The notes under the pieces are model-generated. The model was not told the origin of the DNA, did not search any database, and saw only the letters and a program-made list of their open reading frames with translations. 64,000 bases of DNA from Glandiceps talaboti (Eukaryota; Hemichordata; Enteropneusta; Spengelidae), in contig NC_135550.1 in assembly GCF_964340395.1 (NCBI RefSeq), positions 6,950,601-7,014,600 on the forward strand, read 5' to 3'. The position numbers were made by a program, and so were the translations under genes. The stretch's first letter is position 1. Every line of letters starts with the position of its first letter. This document shows positions 1 to 11,765 of the stretch, piece by piece.

Positions 1-300
1 TTTTGAATATTCATGTCGTCCAAGAAACATGAATTTCGCGATGATGTTGTGTAGCTAATTTCTGCGTCATTCCGATTCGAATGTACCTACATGTTTGTTT
101 TTTTTGCGGTTTGAACTTTTCACATTCACGCACATAATTTTAAAGTTTGATTTTGTTCTTAATGCAACACACACACTCTTTCACACGGTTATAGGTTCGT
201 TATCACTTCCATTTATCTCTAGAGTCATATTATCTTCACCAACATGGAACATATTTCCATCCGTTTATCTGTCTGTTCAACTGTCAGTCGTGCATGTCTA

Positions 301-352
<52 letters not shown>

Positions 353-420
353 GTCTGTATGTCTGTCTGTCTGTCTGTCTGACTGACTGACTGTCTGCCT
401 GTTTGTCTATCTATTTATCT
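301..420. repeat. (CTGT)n microsatellite with CTGA/CTAT variants
   Basis: Tetranucleotide array, nearly pure at 301-347, then interrupted by CTAT, CTGA and CCTG variants. The preceding 300 bases are AT-rich and hold nothing I recognise. Confidence 0.95.
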
Positions 421-1782
421 GCATTTCTGTCTGTTGTCAGGATCTTTAAATAATATTGAATCATGTAGTGACATGAAACTTGGTTGAAAGATTGCGTGTA
501 AGATATTAAGGACAGATTCGTTACATTTCGATGGAGGAGATCTGATCAAAGATGTCGATTTCAGTGGGTTTTTAAAAAAATGAAGCAGTAGTAAATTGAA
601 GCGTCGAAGCTGAAATATATTAAGGTAGTAACTCATACATGATTTCATACATACATTAGTCAAATCATCTTTGATCTAAGTTAACACTTTCCAGAAGGAC
701 AAAAAATAGGGGAAAACACCAGATACTTTAATTAAATTGCATGTTTTTAATTTAATTGGCACGTATTTATTCATATAAACAAATTACTATATATGTTCAT
801 AAATTCATAAGAACAATATGCTGGTGGAAACAGAGAGTAATTAATTAAATTAAACTGTTAATTAAATTACTTTTAATTAAATTGCCACTTTTTGATTGAT
901 GAGAACTGTGGACGGAGACACCTATTTCAAGAAATCGAAACCAATCACAACTATCGTTATACATGACATCGACTTGCCTTTACTGACATATATTACTGTC
1001 ATGCATGTTATCGAGCTCCGACCATTGGGATCGCCCTTTTTTATATTTGAATAATTCGTGTATAACTGCCTTTTAATATAACATGTATGAGAAGACTAGC
1101 TACTCAGCGTGGGCGAAGGTGTGCACTTTACCGAGTGCCTTTTAATTTCAATATACATGTCAGTTTACTAGAGCCTGAATTCCCATGTCGACCATCACTT
1201 ATCGTCCACCCACGACTCTGCATGCCTCGTTTGTTTTGACTCTCCTTCTAGTAAGTGTAAAAGTGTTGTAGCAAGCATACTGTGCGGTTATAACAAATCT
1301 CATTCATTAGCTAAATGATACTCATACAGGTTAAATAAATGAGAGGTCGTAGAGAACGATGTCTAAACCATAGAAAGATGATAACAACCGACCGCTAAAC
1401 AATATCCATCTGTATAAATGTCCTCCCATCTTATTAAATGCCAAAGTTCAGGCTGCTTGATCGCATCTGACATAATTGTTTTAAGAAATTCGACCAGACA
1501 AATGATAAAATTTTATCGCCAAGATAACCTCAGGTCACAAATAATATATTGCTATAGCCACGTATTGGGATGATTGACAACTTTGACAGGTGGCGCCAAG
1601 TAAATACCTATAGACTACACAGACCTACTACATGTAGGTCGTTCAGTTTAGAACCTCAGATCGAGACTACTATTATAGCAAATTCTATATAGTGGTCTGA
1701 GTTAGAATACATCGGAAAAATTAATTGTGAACGCCTTGAGCTCTCAGGAGGAAAGGCGCGTTATAAATTCGCATTATTATCA
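421..1782. other. non-coding AT-rich stretch with TTAATTAAATT motifs
   Basis: No coding potential seen. Between about 725 and 890 the motif taattaaattgc occurs twice directly (about 728 and 874), with related inverted copies between them. Positions 941-977 resemble part of the fold-back element at 11.25-11.29 kb. The rest is unremarkable. Confidence 0.6.
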
Positions 1783-2075
1783 TTATTATTATCAGTATCG
1801 TAGCCTGCGGGGGGGGGGGGCAGCTGTCCCCCCCCCCCCGAGATTTTTAGAAAAAAAGCTACTTTTTGAATATATAGCGATGTTATTAAAATCGTTATTT
1901 ACGTGACGATTCCTAGCATGCGCGATTTAAATTGATGGTTCACTAAAGTCAAAAGTGACTGTAAATTAGCCATCTTTCTAAATTTCAAAGGCATGATTGC
2001 ACCAAGACAAAGTTCTGCCCCCCCCCCCACCCCTCTGGCAGTTTGGTCAGGCTACGGTCCTGATTATGATTATAT
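1783..2075. mobile_element. candidate non-autonomous TIR element (MITE-like) with G/C homopolymers
   Basis: Imperfect terminal inverted repeats. The left end reads attattatcag-ta-tcgtagcctg and then a G-run followed by cag. The right end, in reverse complement, reads atcataatcag-ga-ccgtagcctg and, further in, another G-run followed by cag (plus strand ctgccccccccccc near 2015-2028). The element is about 290 bp, has no open frame, and just inside the left end holds a G12-CAGCTG-T-C12 near-palindrome at 1809-1839. No clear target-site duplication was seen because the flanks are simple ATT repeats. Confidence 0.5.
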
Positions 2076-2671
2076 TATTTTAGTAAAATGAATCATGTCG
2101 CTATAATGTATAGCAGTGAAAGTATGGCGACCATTTCAGTAACCTTTCAAAAATTGCCATTCTTGCATTATTGCATTTTGCAGACGAAGTAACAATCAAA
2201 AGAAAAGTAAATCAAATCGCGCACACGGTGTTTAGGTAAGCTTCAGTAGGTGTACAAATTAAACAACTTGTCCTGTTTGTAAAGACTTGACTAAACCTTG
2301 ATTTACAACAGCAACATGTAAATTATAGATGTCCCACATAGCGATAGATGCACGTTTATCTTTTAAATTATAAAATAGTGTTCCCCAGTATAGGCGTGGC
2401 AACGTCTACAGTATAGTAATACGTACGTATACCTTTGCAATTTACACGTGTCGGCCATTTCACAAACTTAAAATACTGGAAATGTAAGTACGTCAAAAGT
2501 TACAACTCCTGTCAGCCTGTAAAAATCAGTGCATGATGGTCGAAGATATTGCTTCAAGAATTTGGTTACCTAGGGGAAATAACTTTGTACGCTGTTGTTT
2601 CCGTGCTTAAGTAAAACTATCAACGGAAGAATATCAACAAATGTTTAAAATATTTTTTTCGCCTTTTTCGG

Positions 2672-2761
2672 ACAAATAAACGAACGGACAGACAGACAGA
2701 CAGACAGACAGACATACATACATACAGACAGACAGACAGGCAGGCAGGCAGGCAGGCAGGC

Positions 2762-2792
<31 letters not shown>

Positions 2793-2795
2793 GCC
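2672..2795. repeat. (ACAG)n microsatellite with embedded CATA and CAGG blocks
   Basis: Array of ACAG units with an internal ACATAC block near 2713-2724 and a CAGG block near 2738-2761, showing stepwise variant expansion. The translated open frame over it is a repeat artefact. Confidence 0.95.
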
Positions 2796-4116
2796 AGGTG
2801 AAGATTAAGTCCCTGACAGAACATTACTGGTTCGCAGAAAGCGTTACTTATTAAGCATCCCCATATAGACACATGCACAAACATGAATATTAAAGTGACT
2901 TCCTCCAACAACAATGCAGTGAAACTAATATATAGATTTTGTGTAAGACGTAGTTTCCAGACTCTTCATATTAATAACTTTTAATGACGTCAAATCGAAA
3001 CATTGGTACCTGTTCATTAGTTTATTGATAGTTGTGTATACACGCACTATTTGTGTTGAAGAGGAAAACTGTTACGACAGCACAGACCCAATAGAACCCA
3101 ATGGTTTTCTCTATTTTAACTTACTAGTCAGCTGTCAGCTGACTCAGATATCAAACAAAGTAAGGGATATCAGACGAACATGTGTTTGCATAAAGATCTT
3201 TACACAATTTTGCTGAAGAATCTAAAAAACCCTTTATCGACAAACAACACACTGTGTGGCGCATCAAAACTTATCAATTTATCATTGAAAGTGTCAAAAT
3301 TAATAACATAAACTGTATACCATGATATTTTCTCAAAACACACATGTTCTCTACAACCATAATGTCAGCTCAACTTGTCAAATTATCACGTGACTGACTT
3401 GTAAACATTGTATGTAGGCCGGCTGCCGGCTGCTTTATTCATCCATTTATTATGTATGTGTATGTAATTCCCGTGACGTCATATTCTTCCACGTGACTGT
3501 ATCTTCGTCGTAATTGTGTAATTTATCTTAAAACCTCATATATGAACTCTGTTTGATCATCATTATTGCCGCCCACGCAGACATAAACATTATCCTCTGC
3601 GTAAACTCTTTCAACTGTCAAATCAAATACCTGAAACTTTTCATCGCCGTTTCATTCGATCACCTTCCTTATCAACAGAACACTCTCCAGACCACATGCC
3701 AAGTGGCTAATTCCGTTAAAACTTGCAAGACGTATTTACGTCAGGATTATTCCTGAGGGAGTAATCCATTTTGAGATTGAAACTGTCAATAATGAACTTA
3801 TCAAAACTTATTCTACCGTAACACGGCTGCCTGATATCGTTTGATGTGTTCAGACCATACATCATGGTCGCATGTAATGTATATCACAACCAATTAATCA
3901 ACCGTGCCAATCAATACCCTAACGAAAGTCGTGAGAATGACGCAGTCGAAACTCTCCGGTATAGCTGTTCTGTTCAGCTCTGGTTCTATTCAAAAGATGT
4001 GCCTTCCTCTATCCTTCTCTAATTGTCTTCCTTCTTCAGTTCTTTTTTTTTCTATCGCGTGAATCTTTCATCATTTTGAGTAATATCTCACTGGAATGTT
4101 CATATATGTATAACGA

Positions 4117-4117
<1 letters not shown>
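2796..4117. other. non-coding stretch
   Basis: AT-rich DNA with no recognisable gene; open frames near 3025-3216 and 3553-3756 are short and show no domain or splice support. A small GCCGGC-containing palindrome lies at about 3418-3431. Confidence 0.5.
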
Positions 4118-4194
<77 letters not shown>

Positions 4195-4272
4195 ACACGT
4201 GCGTACGTACGTACGTACATACATACATACATACATACATACATACATACATACATACATACATACATTCAT

Positions 4273-4305
<33 letters not shown>

Positions 4306-4342
4306 TACATACATACATACATACATACATACATACATACAT

Positions 4343-4382
<40 letters not shown>

Positions 4383-4433
4383 ACATACATACATACATAC
4401 ATACATACATACATACATACATACATACATACT
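4118..4433. repeat. compound (CA)n-(CGTA)n-(CATA)n microsatellite
   Basis: About 75 bp of CA, then CGTA units, then alternating CATA blocks and CA blocks to about 4433. All long open frames on both strands here are translations of this repeat. Confidence 0.97.
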
Positions 4434-4932
4434 TTTATGAGGATCAAGAAAAGGCCTCAACGACTTGTTTAATATATAGAGGGATATGTCTGATTTGTGC
4501 AAATATGAAAGAAATGAGTCCCCGTAAACGGAAGACTGGGTGTTCTACCTGGCAAACGTTTTGTGTGGCGAGAAAGTTTACCTGGTCTGTATTGATATGC
4601 CTGCACGCAAGCCGAGCCTCTTATGAAGGCTAAAAAGAAATACTATCCGTTTCATGGTTGTTAGTGTTCATTTACTTTGTTTGATACAACGGAGCAGAAC
4701 CCAATAAGAAACAACAAGATCGCAATTTCTTGCTACATTTTGACAAAATGAAATAAATTGCAACCTGACGCAGACTCGTGGGCACCAATGTTTTGATATC
4801 TGCATTTGATGTCTGCACCGTGGCAAGTTCGTGTAGACAAAGTGTCGCAAAACAAATTATGTGCATTCAGTATTGCTATCATAAAGTGTAGCATGTGCAG
4901 TTTCTAATTGGTTTCTGTGTGATTGTGTCAAA

Positions 4933-5133
4933 CAGAGCCAGTAAACACTAACATGAAGTGAGCTGTAACAGAGCCAGTGAACCTAACATGAAGTGAGCTG
5001 TAACAGAGCCAGTGAACCTAACATGAAGTGAGTTGTAACAGAGCCAGTGAACCTAACATGAAGTGAGCTGTAACAGAGCCAGTGAACACTAACATGAAGT
5101 GAGCTGTAACAGAGCCAGTGAACACTAACATGA
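4933..5133. repeat. 35-36 bp minisatellite, about 5.7 copies
   Basis: Copies start at 4933, 4969, 5004, 5039, 5074 and 5110 with cagagccagt and continue gaac(a)ctaacatgaagtgagctgtaa. Units are 35 or 36 bp, differing by the ac/acac indel; one copy has agttg for agctg. The last copy breaks off after aacatga. The preceding 500 bases (4434-4932) hold nothing recognisable. Confidence 0.95.
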
Positions 5134-5396
5134 CACGGGCAGTAAATGTCCTACTTTGGAATAAGTGTTGATAGCTCAGCGAGGCTCACCAACTTTCTTG
5201 TTATGAATAACACTCCCCTTAACCTTTCTTGGTGTTTTGTCCACTTGTTCTATTAGTTCCATTTTATATTTTTGATGTTTTCACTCCATCATTCAACATC
5301 ATTGTTAATAACTCAATATTGAGATTTCCAACATGATATACAATTTAGAGGAGATTCTGTACGCATTATATTCTTTTGCCACACTCTTTTGTTTCT

Positions 5397-5625
5397 GAAT
5401 GGCCAAAGTACCTTTGGCAAGATTTGAACTATGATTGTGCCTAAGTCAGCCCAGCTGTATAATTGGGGACCTGACAGGATAGGGGTTACTATGTGCAGGA
5501 TTTAATCCTACACGTTTACAGATAGGCTACAATTGATTGTATGCTTCCCAGAGAGTTGAACCAATGTTCCACGATAGGTCCTTGTCAGGGGGTAATGACT
5601 TTAAAGTATATTGAACAATGTGTAC
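5397..5625. mobile_element. candidate SINE-like retroposon fragment
   Basis: The segment has B-box-like text in reverse complement (agttcaaatcttgcc, about 5418-5432) and then the phrase cctaagtcagcccagctgt...ggggacctgacaggat. In my memory both are typical of tRNA-related interspersed repeats in marine invertebrates. It continues to a tail-like segment (gactttaaagtatattgaac) near 5600-5617. Assignment rests on recalled resemblance, with no second copy seen in this window. Confidence 0.3.
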
Positions 5626-6073
5626 GAAAATTATGTATATATAATTTTGTATTATATATTTACACATTTCCTTATTAAATTTCCTTAGATCTCAATGGCA
5701 ACCCCAATCTAATGATGTAGCTCAGCAAGGTGGTGATGATGATGACTATTCTTCTTCGTGTGGTAAGAAGACGCCGTTTTCTTTGACAACTACACGTACT
5801 TTGTGTTTAAGACTTGTAACTGAATGTATGTGTTTTGTTTCACTTGATGACGAAATGGCACGCACATAAACTATACTCCTTGACTAACCCTACTCTTGAT
5901 ATTTAAATATATTGAACCAGACGTTAATGATACATTTTTCTGGGTGAGTGAGATTAGAAGTAGTCTTTATCTTCACAAAACTGTGGCCATGGGGTGATGC
6001 ACTTGGTTATGATATGATTTCAGTGTAAATTTGACGGATGGCTGGATGGATAACAGGAATAAATTTATGAAAG

Positions 6074-6132
6074 ATAGGTAGGTAGGTAGGTAGGGAAGGA
6101 TGTGGGGGGGGGGGGGTAGGTAGGAAGGAAAG

Positions 6133-6200
<68 letters not shown>

Positions 6201-6222
6201 TGGACAGACAGACAGACAGGCG

Positions 6223-6258
<36 letters not shown>

Positions 6259-6259
6259 T

Positions 6260-6293
<34 letters not shown>

Positions 6294-6317
6294 GGACAGA
6301 CGGACAGACGGACGGGC
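6074..6317. repeat. (TAGG)n - G13 - (ACAG)n compound microsatellite
   Basis: TAGG units at 6074-6095, a G-run at 6104-6116, then ACAG units from about 6131 to 6315 with ACGG and ATGG variants. The open frames of serine/leucine/cysteine/valine repeats here are artefacts. Confidence 0.96.
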
Positions 6318-9010
6318 GGATGGGTGAGACTTGGGGATTAGAGAGACAGACAGTAATGACTGACTGACACACACGTACTATAGATAATGGAGAAACGTGG
6401 ACATGAACTTGGCCAAATAGACAGACGAACAGAGAAAATGGAGAAAAGTATCTTGAAAGTCTTTTTTAAAAACTTCAATTTCCTATGAAGTTCTGAATAA
6501 CAACGGTTGATGTCTTTTCGTAGATATTCTACCACCACTGAAGGGTAATGAAGAACTTCCGAAGACCAACATCTACTGGGTTGAATAATTAATAGTGTTG
6601 ACCAGGTGGAGCTCTATCGACCTTATCATGCAAAAACAAGAACAAATCATACATGTGTATGGACAAAACTATTGTTTTGACTCCCAAAGATGGGACTCAA
6701 TAAGACAAAGATTATATACAATGCAAAAAAATATTTATCCTGAAACATCAAGAAAGTACACTTGTGACGGGGATGTTCATTTTTGAACGTCCAAGGGAAT
6801 GGAAGGTGGTGAGACTACAACTAGTACAATTTTGAGGAGCATAATATACGAACATGTACGTACGTGTGTCACGTGTGTCTTGACAACCACTACCGTATAA
6901 CATTGAAACCTTTTCTGTCGTTTCATTCGGGTGCAAATATGAGACATACACACGTACGGTTAGTCATTTACTTTTGTAAGCAGATAAATTATGGCTGAAT
7001 TGCGATACTGATACGTCTATATATCGGTGCTGCTTCAGACCATAGCGACCTGAAGTCCTGCTAATGTTAAAACTGTGACTTTCCGATATGACAGTTTCGT
7101 CTTCGTAAAATCTGAAAGTACCACGTTTATTGGTATTTCAGCGAAGAGTTTTATGCGACTCTCCTTTGAGAAGATTTTTTTTGGTACGTAAATGTATGTT
7201 TTGACGAGATTCCATTTTTGAATCAATACTCGATATTATCGATAATCAATAACTGACAATTACAGTATAATCATGACCGTGACAAGGTGTCGACGTCATC
7301 ATCGATGTCACTAAAACCACTAATATTGACAATTATTGTACTATTATTGCAGAATTATAGTTTTTAGAAAAAAGAAACTTTTAGACAATGTAATAAGATA
7401 TGGTTTTAGGAGACAATGCCTTCCTGGTCAGAAAGATCATTACGACGTGATGGGGCGCCCTCAATTGTTTTATCTCTCTCTTGAAGGGCGGTGAGGGCAA
7501 AACGGAGCGACATACGTATACTAGTTAATAATCTATAAACACCTCTTGACATAAGTTAGTCACATTGAAAACGTCATAAATAACATTATGTATTACAGCA
7601 TGCCGACAAACCAAGGTAGCGAACTGTGTATTTAAGTATATTTTCACCATGGTTACACATGGCAAGCACAACGCGAAAAATCAAACTATCAACTGCACAT
7701 GACTGTGAAAGTAGCTTTGCAGTATTTTTGAAAGTAGACAGAAAGATCAACCGTTGGGGGCGCTCTTATCACTTTCCACGTAAGAGGAAGACTAATAAGG
7801 TCACTCCTGGCGATGTGTTTTACAGTCTCTTTTGAACGTATCTAGAGTCGAAACATTGCGTTTTTTTCTTTTGTTTGACACGCATTGACACATTTCAGTC
7901 GGTGTACGAATTCTTGTACATTTTGTATGAAAAGAATCGGCACTTAGATCATAAATTTGGCCATTCCTGGCAAGTACTATTTGAGTGTCGTTTTGATTTG
8001 TGTATGTAAAACCTGAAATACATGACAATAAGAATTGGACAGAAAAAGGGTATGAAAGAATACATTTATACGTTTAATACAAAACACATCGTTTATTTTG
8101 GCTTTGTGTTGAATTCGTTCAAAAAGTAAAGCTGGACATGCCAAGTCTCATGCCTAGTCTCGCGATATGTCCTAGATGACGTTCAAACGTGACAACAATT
8201 TGAGAATAAAGAATTTACTTTACAATTACTTCGTTGTCGTCTAGATTACTCACGTGACAACAGATAATAAACCAGTCTCAGTTGAGCGAATAATGACCAC
8301 TATCTTTTTTTACGAATAGTGTAATATTTAAATATTTCTTTAATATTTTTTTAACGTGTTGATCTTTATGTATTGCGTTTTTGAAAAAAAATGGATAAAT
8401 TGGAATCGTATATTAAAAAACCGTATTAGACTTCAATCGACTCATTGTTTGGGAGCATAATTGTAGATAGGTCGATAGCATAACTTAGCCTGATATACCG
8501 GATAAATAACTTCTCGTTTGACGTAAAATCACGATTGTGAGATGTTCTTTATTCCACTTTGGCTTTCATTGCTGATTCGTTGCACATGTACTGTGTGTTG
8601 TGTGTCTGTTGTAAGTCGCATATGTGTAGTTGAAGGTAAACGCACTATTGAAAGTTTAGAAGGTGAACTTTCGAGTTGAATGTACGGATGAAACCGGTCG
8701 CAGTCTACCTGCTTTGTGGTTTATGTTATAAGACAGGGCTAAATATAGAAAGATATTTATTCCCAACATTCCTGGAAAGGTAGTTATATGATTCAAATTA
8801 CATATTAGGTGTGTTTTATCATCTTGACATTTTTAGTGTTATCAGAGAGACGTCTATAACTGTCATACGGAGTGCGTTATTTTAAACTCTACACATATAT
8901 CACGTTACCAAACATTACACTTTAAGTTTCGGTGTGACCAAGCCAATGAGACCAGGCCGCGTGTTGAAGAATTATATAAATAAATCAGATGCACTTGCAC
9001 TTGTGATCAG
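6318..9010. other. non-coding stretch
   Basis: AT-rich DNA. Several open frames of 60-75 codons occur on both strands, but none shows a domain, repeat of codon bias or splice borders. I see no gene, tRNA or repeat that I can support. Confidence 0.5.
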
Positions 9011-9115
9011 TACTTACAAGGAGGAGGGCCGGGGGGGGGGGGGGGTATGGGTCACATTTTACGATTCGGTTCGAGGAGGGGCATACTTACGAGGAGGGAG
9101 TGTCACATTTTACCC
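9011..9115. repeat. G15 tract flanked by an imperfect duplication
   Basis: acttac-aaggaggaggg ... gtcacattttac (9012-9062) is echoed by acttac-gaggagggag-tgtcacattttac (9085-9113). The first copy carries a G-run at 9031-9045 that the second lacks, so the run probably expanded after the duplication. Confidence 0.7.
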
Positions 9116-10085
9116 TGACTCATTGTATTATCTAACTTTGCATTATTGTGTGACTTTCGGCATTCCACTGCTGTCATCGATGTCACATACTGTATTATAT
9201 TCCACAGCTGCTGTCAGATCCCGCACATTGTGCCGTAATATCAGAACATATCAGTCAAATCGCTTCTGACAACCATGCAATGAATCTATCGTTAGTTGTT
9301 ATATGTAAGGAGGGGAATGTTGAACTAGATCCAGTCAATGTCAGAAATGTGCCCATATGCTCTTTGTTGAGTTCTGCTCTTCAGCTATGCCAATTAGATC
9401 CAGACACTGGCAATTGGTTTAATTCAGTGTTTTCATGTGATGCTAGTACATTTGTCGTCGAAAACAACCCATGGCATTAGAATTTTCGATGTAATGTATC
9501 GATGGGATCGAGTTTATGCCATTGATTCTGGGACCCGCGTCTCTTTTCACGTCTGACTGCATTTTAACCCAATGTTTTTGAAATACTTCTCAACAGGCCT
9601 GGGGGCTGGGATTCATGCTTTAGAGAACGTCAATCGAAGTGGTACCACTGCTACGCAACGGACAGGGCTTCATGACCACCCCTCTGTAATTACTGCATGC
9701 TCCCTAAAAGGGAATATAAATACATGAGCTAAGAACGGTTCATTCTATGTCCAACGTCCTCAGGATTTGTAAGCGATGCAGGACATTGAACTGAAACTAA
9801 CGATATCTTGGAACAGCGAGGAATATGGTTTCGGGATAATCAATGTCTGGCATGAATGCAGTCAGAGAGGTGAATAAACTCAAAGAATAGAGACAGAAAG
9901 TATCTAAAAAAAACTCGCTAGAATAACGCCTACAGTCTACAGATTTCACTACTCTCATGATTGTGTGTCTTTCTGGTCATTCAACATATTAAACATGTAC
10001 CAATGTATTCAGTGGACAATACAGTTTGTCTATATGAATTTTGCTCTTTCTCCCGTCCTGGTCGGTCGGGTCTTTCCTACTACCC
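9116..10085. other. non-coding stretch with an unassigned small open frame
   Basis: A 66-codon plus-strand frame at 9280-9480 has a mixed composition but no domain I recognise and no clear start context or splice sites; I do not call it a gene. The remainder is featureless. Confidence 0.35.
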
Positions 10086-10088
10086 CTA

Positions 10089-10122
10089 CCCCCCCCCCCC
10101 CACAGACACAGACACACACAAA

Positions 10123-10173
<51 letters not shown>
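10089..10173. repeat. C12 plus (CA)n microsatellite
   Basis: A C-run at 10089-10100 followed by CA repeats to 10173 with GACA interruptions. Open frames across it are artefacts. Confidence 0.96.
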
Positions 10174-10175
<2 letters not shown>

Positions 10176-11044
10176 TTCTCAAGTAAGATTATCAATCATG
10201 TCAACAAAATCACTCATCGGCGAAATAAAACTAAAATAAATCTCGTTCAAAATAGTCGATATTTCTTTTTTTTGAAATCTTCATTTTTTATCTGTGAGTG
10301 TTCAGAGATAACACGTAGACTTAAGTCTTTTTCATGTACACGCTTTTCAGCTAAATCTGTTGTAGATAAAAAGTTGGAGCACTGATTGAATTTCATCTTA
10401 ACCACTTAATAGCAAGTTTAGCAGTGGTTGATTTCATAAGTCTAGTTTTAATTGGGGCAGACAGTCTGTCCAGTATCAATCAATATCATCAGAAAGAAAA
10501 TATAGAATTAGTCACTGAGGGCGCCCTAATCTTGAACCAAAACGACTTCGTCCTTTGGAACAATCATAGACCCTCTTAAATCTGGGGCTACTTGATTTTA
10601 GTAATCTTCGTTCTTTCAACTGGCAATACCACTGTGAAAATAGTGTTCGTCATCAAGCACAAGGAAACAAATTGATTCAGAGATGTTCTCCATTGATTCA
10701 AGCATCTCTCATTATGATGAAATGACGTCATCGAGACTCTCAATTACCAACAATATACTCGACGAGACTACTGCCCTCAACGTCAGAAAGGTTTACGATT
10801 CAAGATGTATGTATGGAATAGCGTGAATCGTGTATATGTAATTTATTTCAACAGGAAATCATTCCCAGGGGAATTACTAAAGGTTACAAAGCTCTCAAAT
10901 GAAAAAAAGGAATAAAGTAAAATAAATTGAAATACAGGAAATGAAAATTAAAAGATAAGAATTGTAGATAGAAAATAATATTGAGGAAAAAAGAAATTCT
11001 GTCGCATGTACACCTAACATGTTAATAAATTACATCACAAGGGT
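10174..11044. other. non-coding stretch
   Basis: AT-rich, becoming A-rich at 10900-10990 (many GAAA/TAAA words). No gene or RNA supported. Confidence 0.5.
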
Positions 11045-11765
11045 CAAGAGGAATAAATATTTGTTTTTCATGATTTTCCGGATTTCTTAATATTTTTTTT
11101 CTCTAAAAGTTTTAAAATATTACCATTATAACTAAGGTTTCACTGACTGTATTTTCCTATTTCCTATCCTTATCACATGTCTTATCTGAGTTTATCAACT
11201 TTGCATTAATTAGTGCAAAGCTAATCCCCAGAACAAACTCACAAGCCATTACCATCATAACTATCGTTGTTATGCGTGACATCAAGTGGCCAAGTTATTT
11301 TCTAATATAAACGAAATCAAATTTGGAAATTACCCTTATTTCTAATTCCTTTATTGAAGTTTATATTAAAAAATAACTTGGCCACTTGATGTCACGGATT
11401 GTTATACTCCCATTGCGCTTTGACCAGGGCATAGACCCTCCACCTCTTATTTCGCTGGGTGGAGGGTCTATGACCAGGGTAAACATCCACTGATCCGACT
11501 AATGGTAAATTCATCACCTATATTACAATTAGTCGGATTAGTAGATGTTTACACTGGTTAGGGTAACGTGTCAATCGGGTAAATAGCCTGAGTTTGTTCT
11601 AGGATTAGCTGTGCACTCATTAATGCAAAATTTAAGGATAGGAAATAGGAAAAGACAGTTGGGGGAAATGATAGTTATGATGGTAACTTTATTTGAAAAA
11701 TAGATTTTAAAAAGTAAGAGAAATCCGGAAAATCGTGAAAGAAAATGTATTTATTCTTCCTGATG
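11045..11765. mobile_element. nested fold-back (inverted-repeat) element, about 720 bp
   Basis: Outer imperfect arms: 11050-11240 pairs with 11591-11760. Shared blocks (left arm orientation) include gattttccggatttct, taccat(t/c)ataacta, ttttcctatttcctatcctta, tttgcattaat(t/g)agtgca and gaacaaactc. Inside lie three consecutive hairpins: 11275-11312 with 11359-11396 (27 bp perfect plus an 11-bp extension with one mismatch), 11430-11444 with 11458-11472 (15 bp perfect), and 11479-11503 with 11528-11552 (23 of 25). It has no coding frame. It looks like a MITE or fold-back element, possibly composite. Family is not identified. Confidence 0.75.

Noticed and set aside
4071-4502. Long open frames rich in His/Thr or Tyr/Val/Cys on both strands
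   Set aside because: They are translations of the CA/CATA microsatellite; no ordinary sequence, domain or splice border.
5973-6374. 133-codon frame rich in Cys-Leu-Ser-Val
   Set aside because: Translation of the ACAG array.
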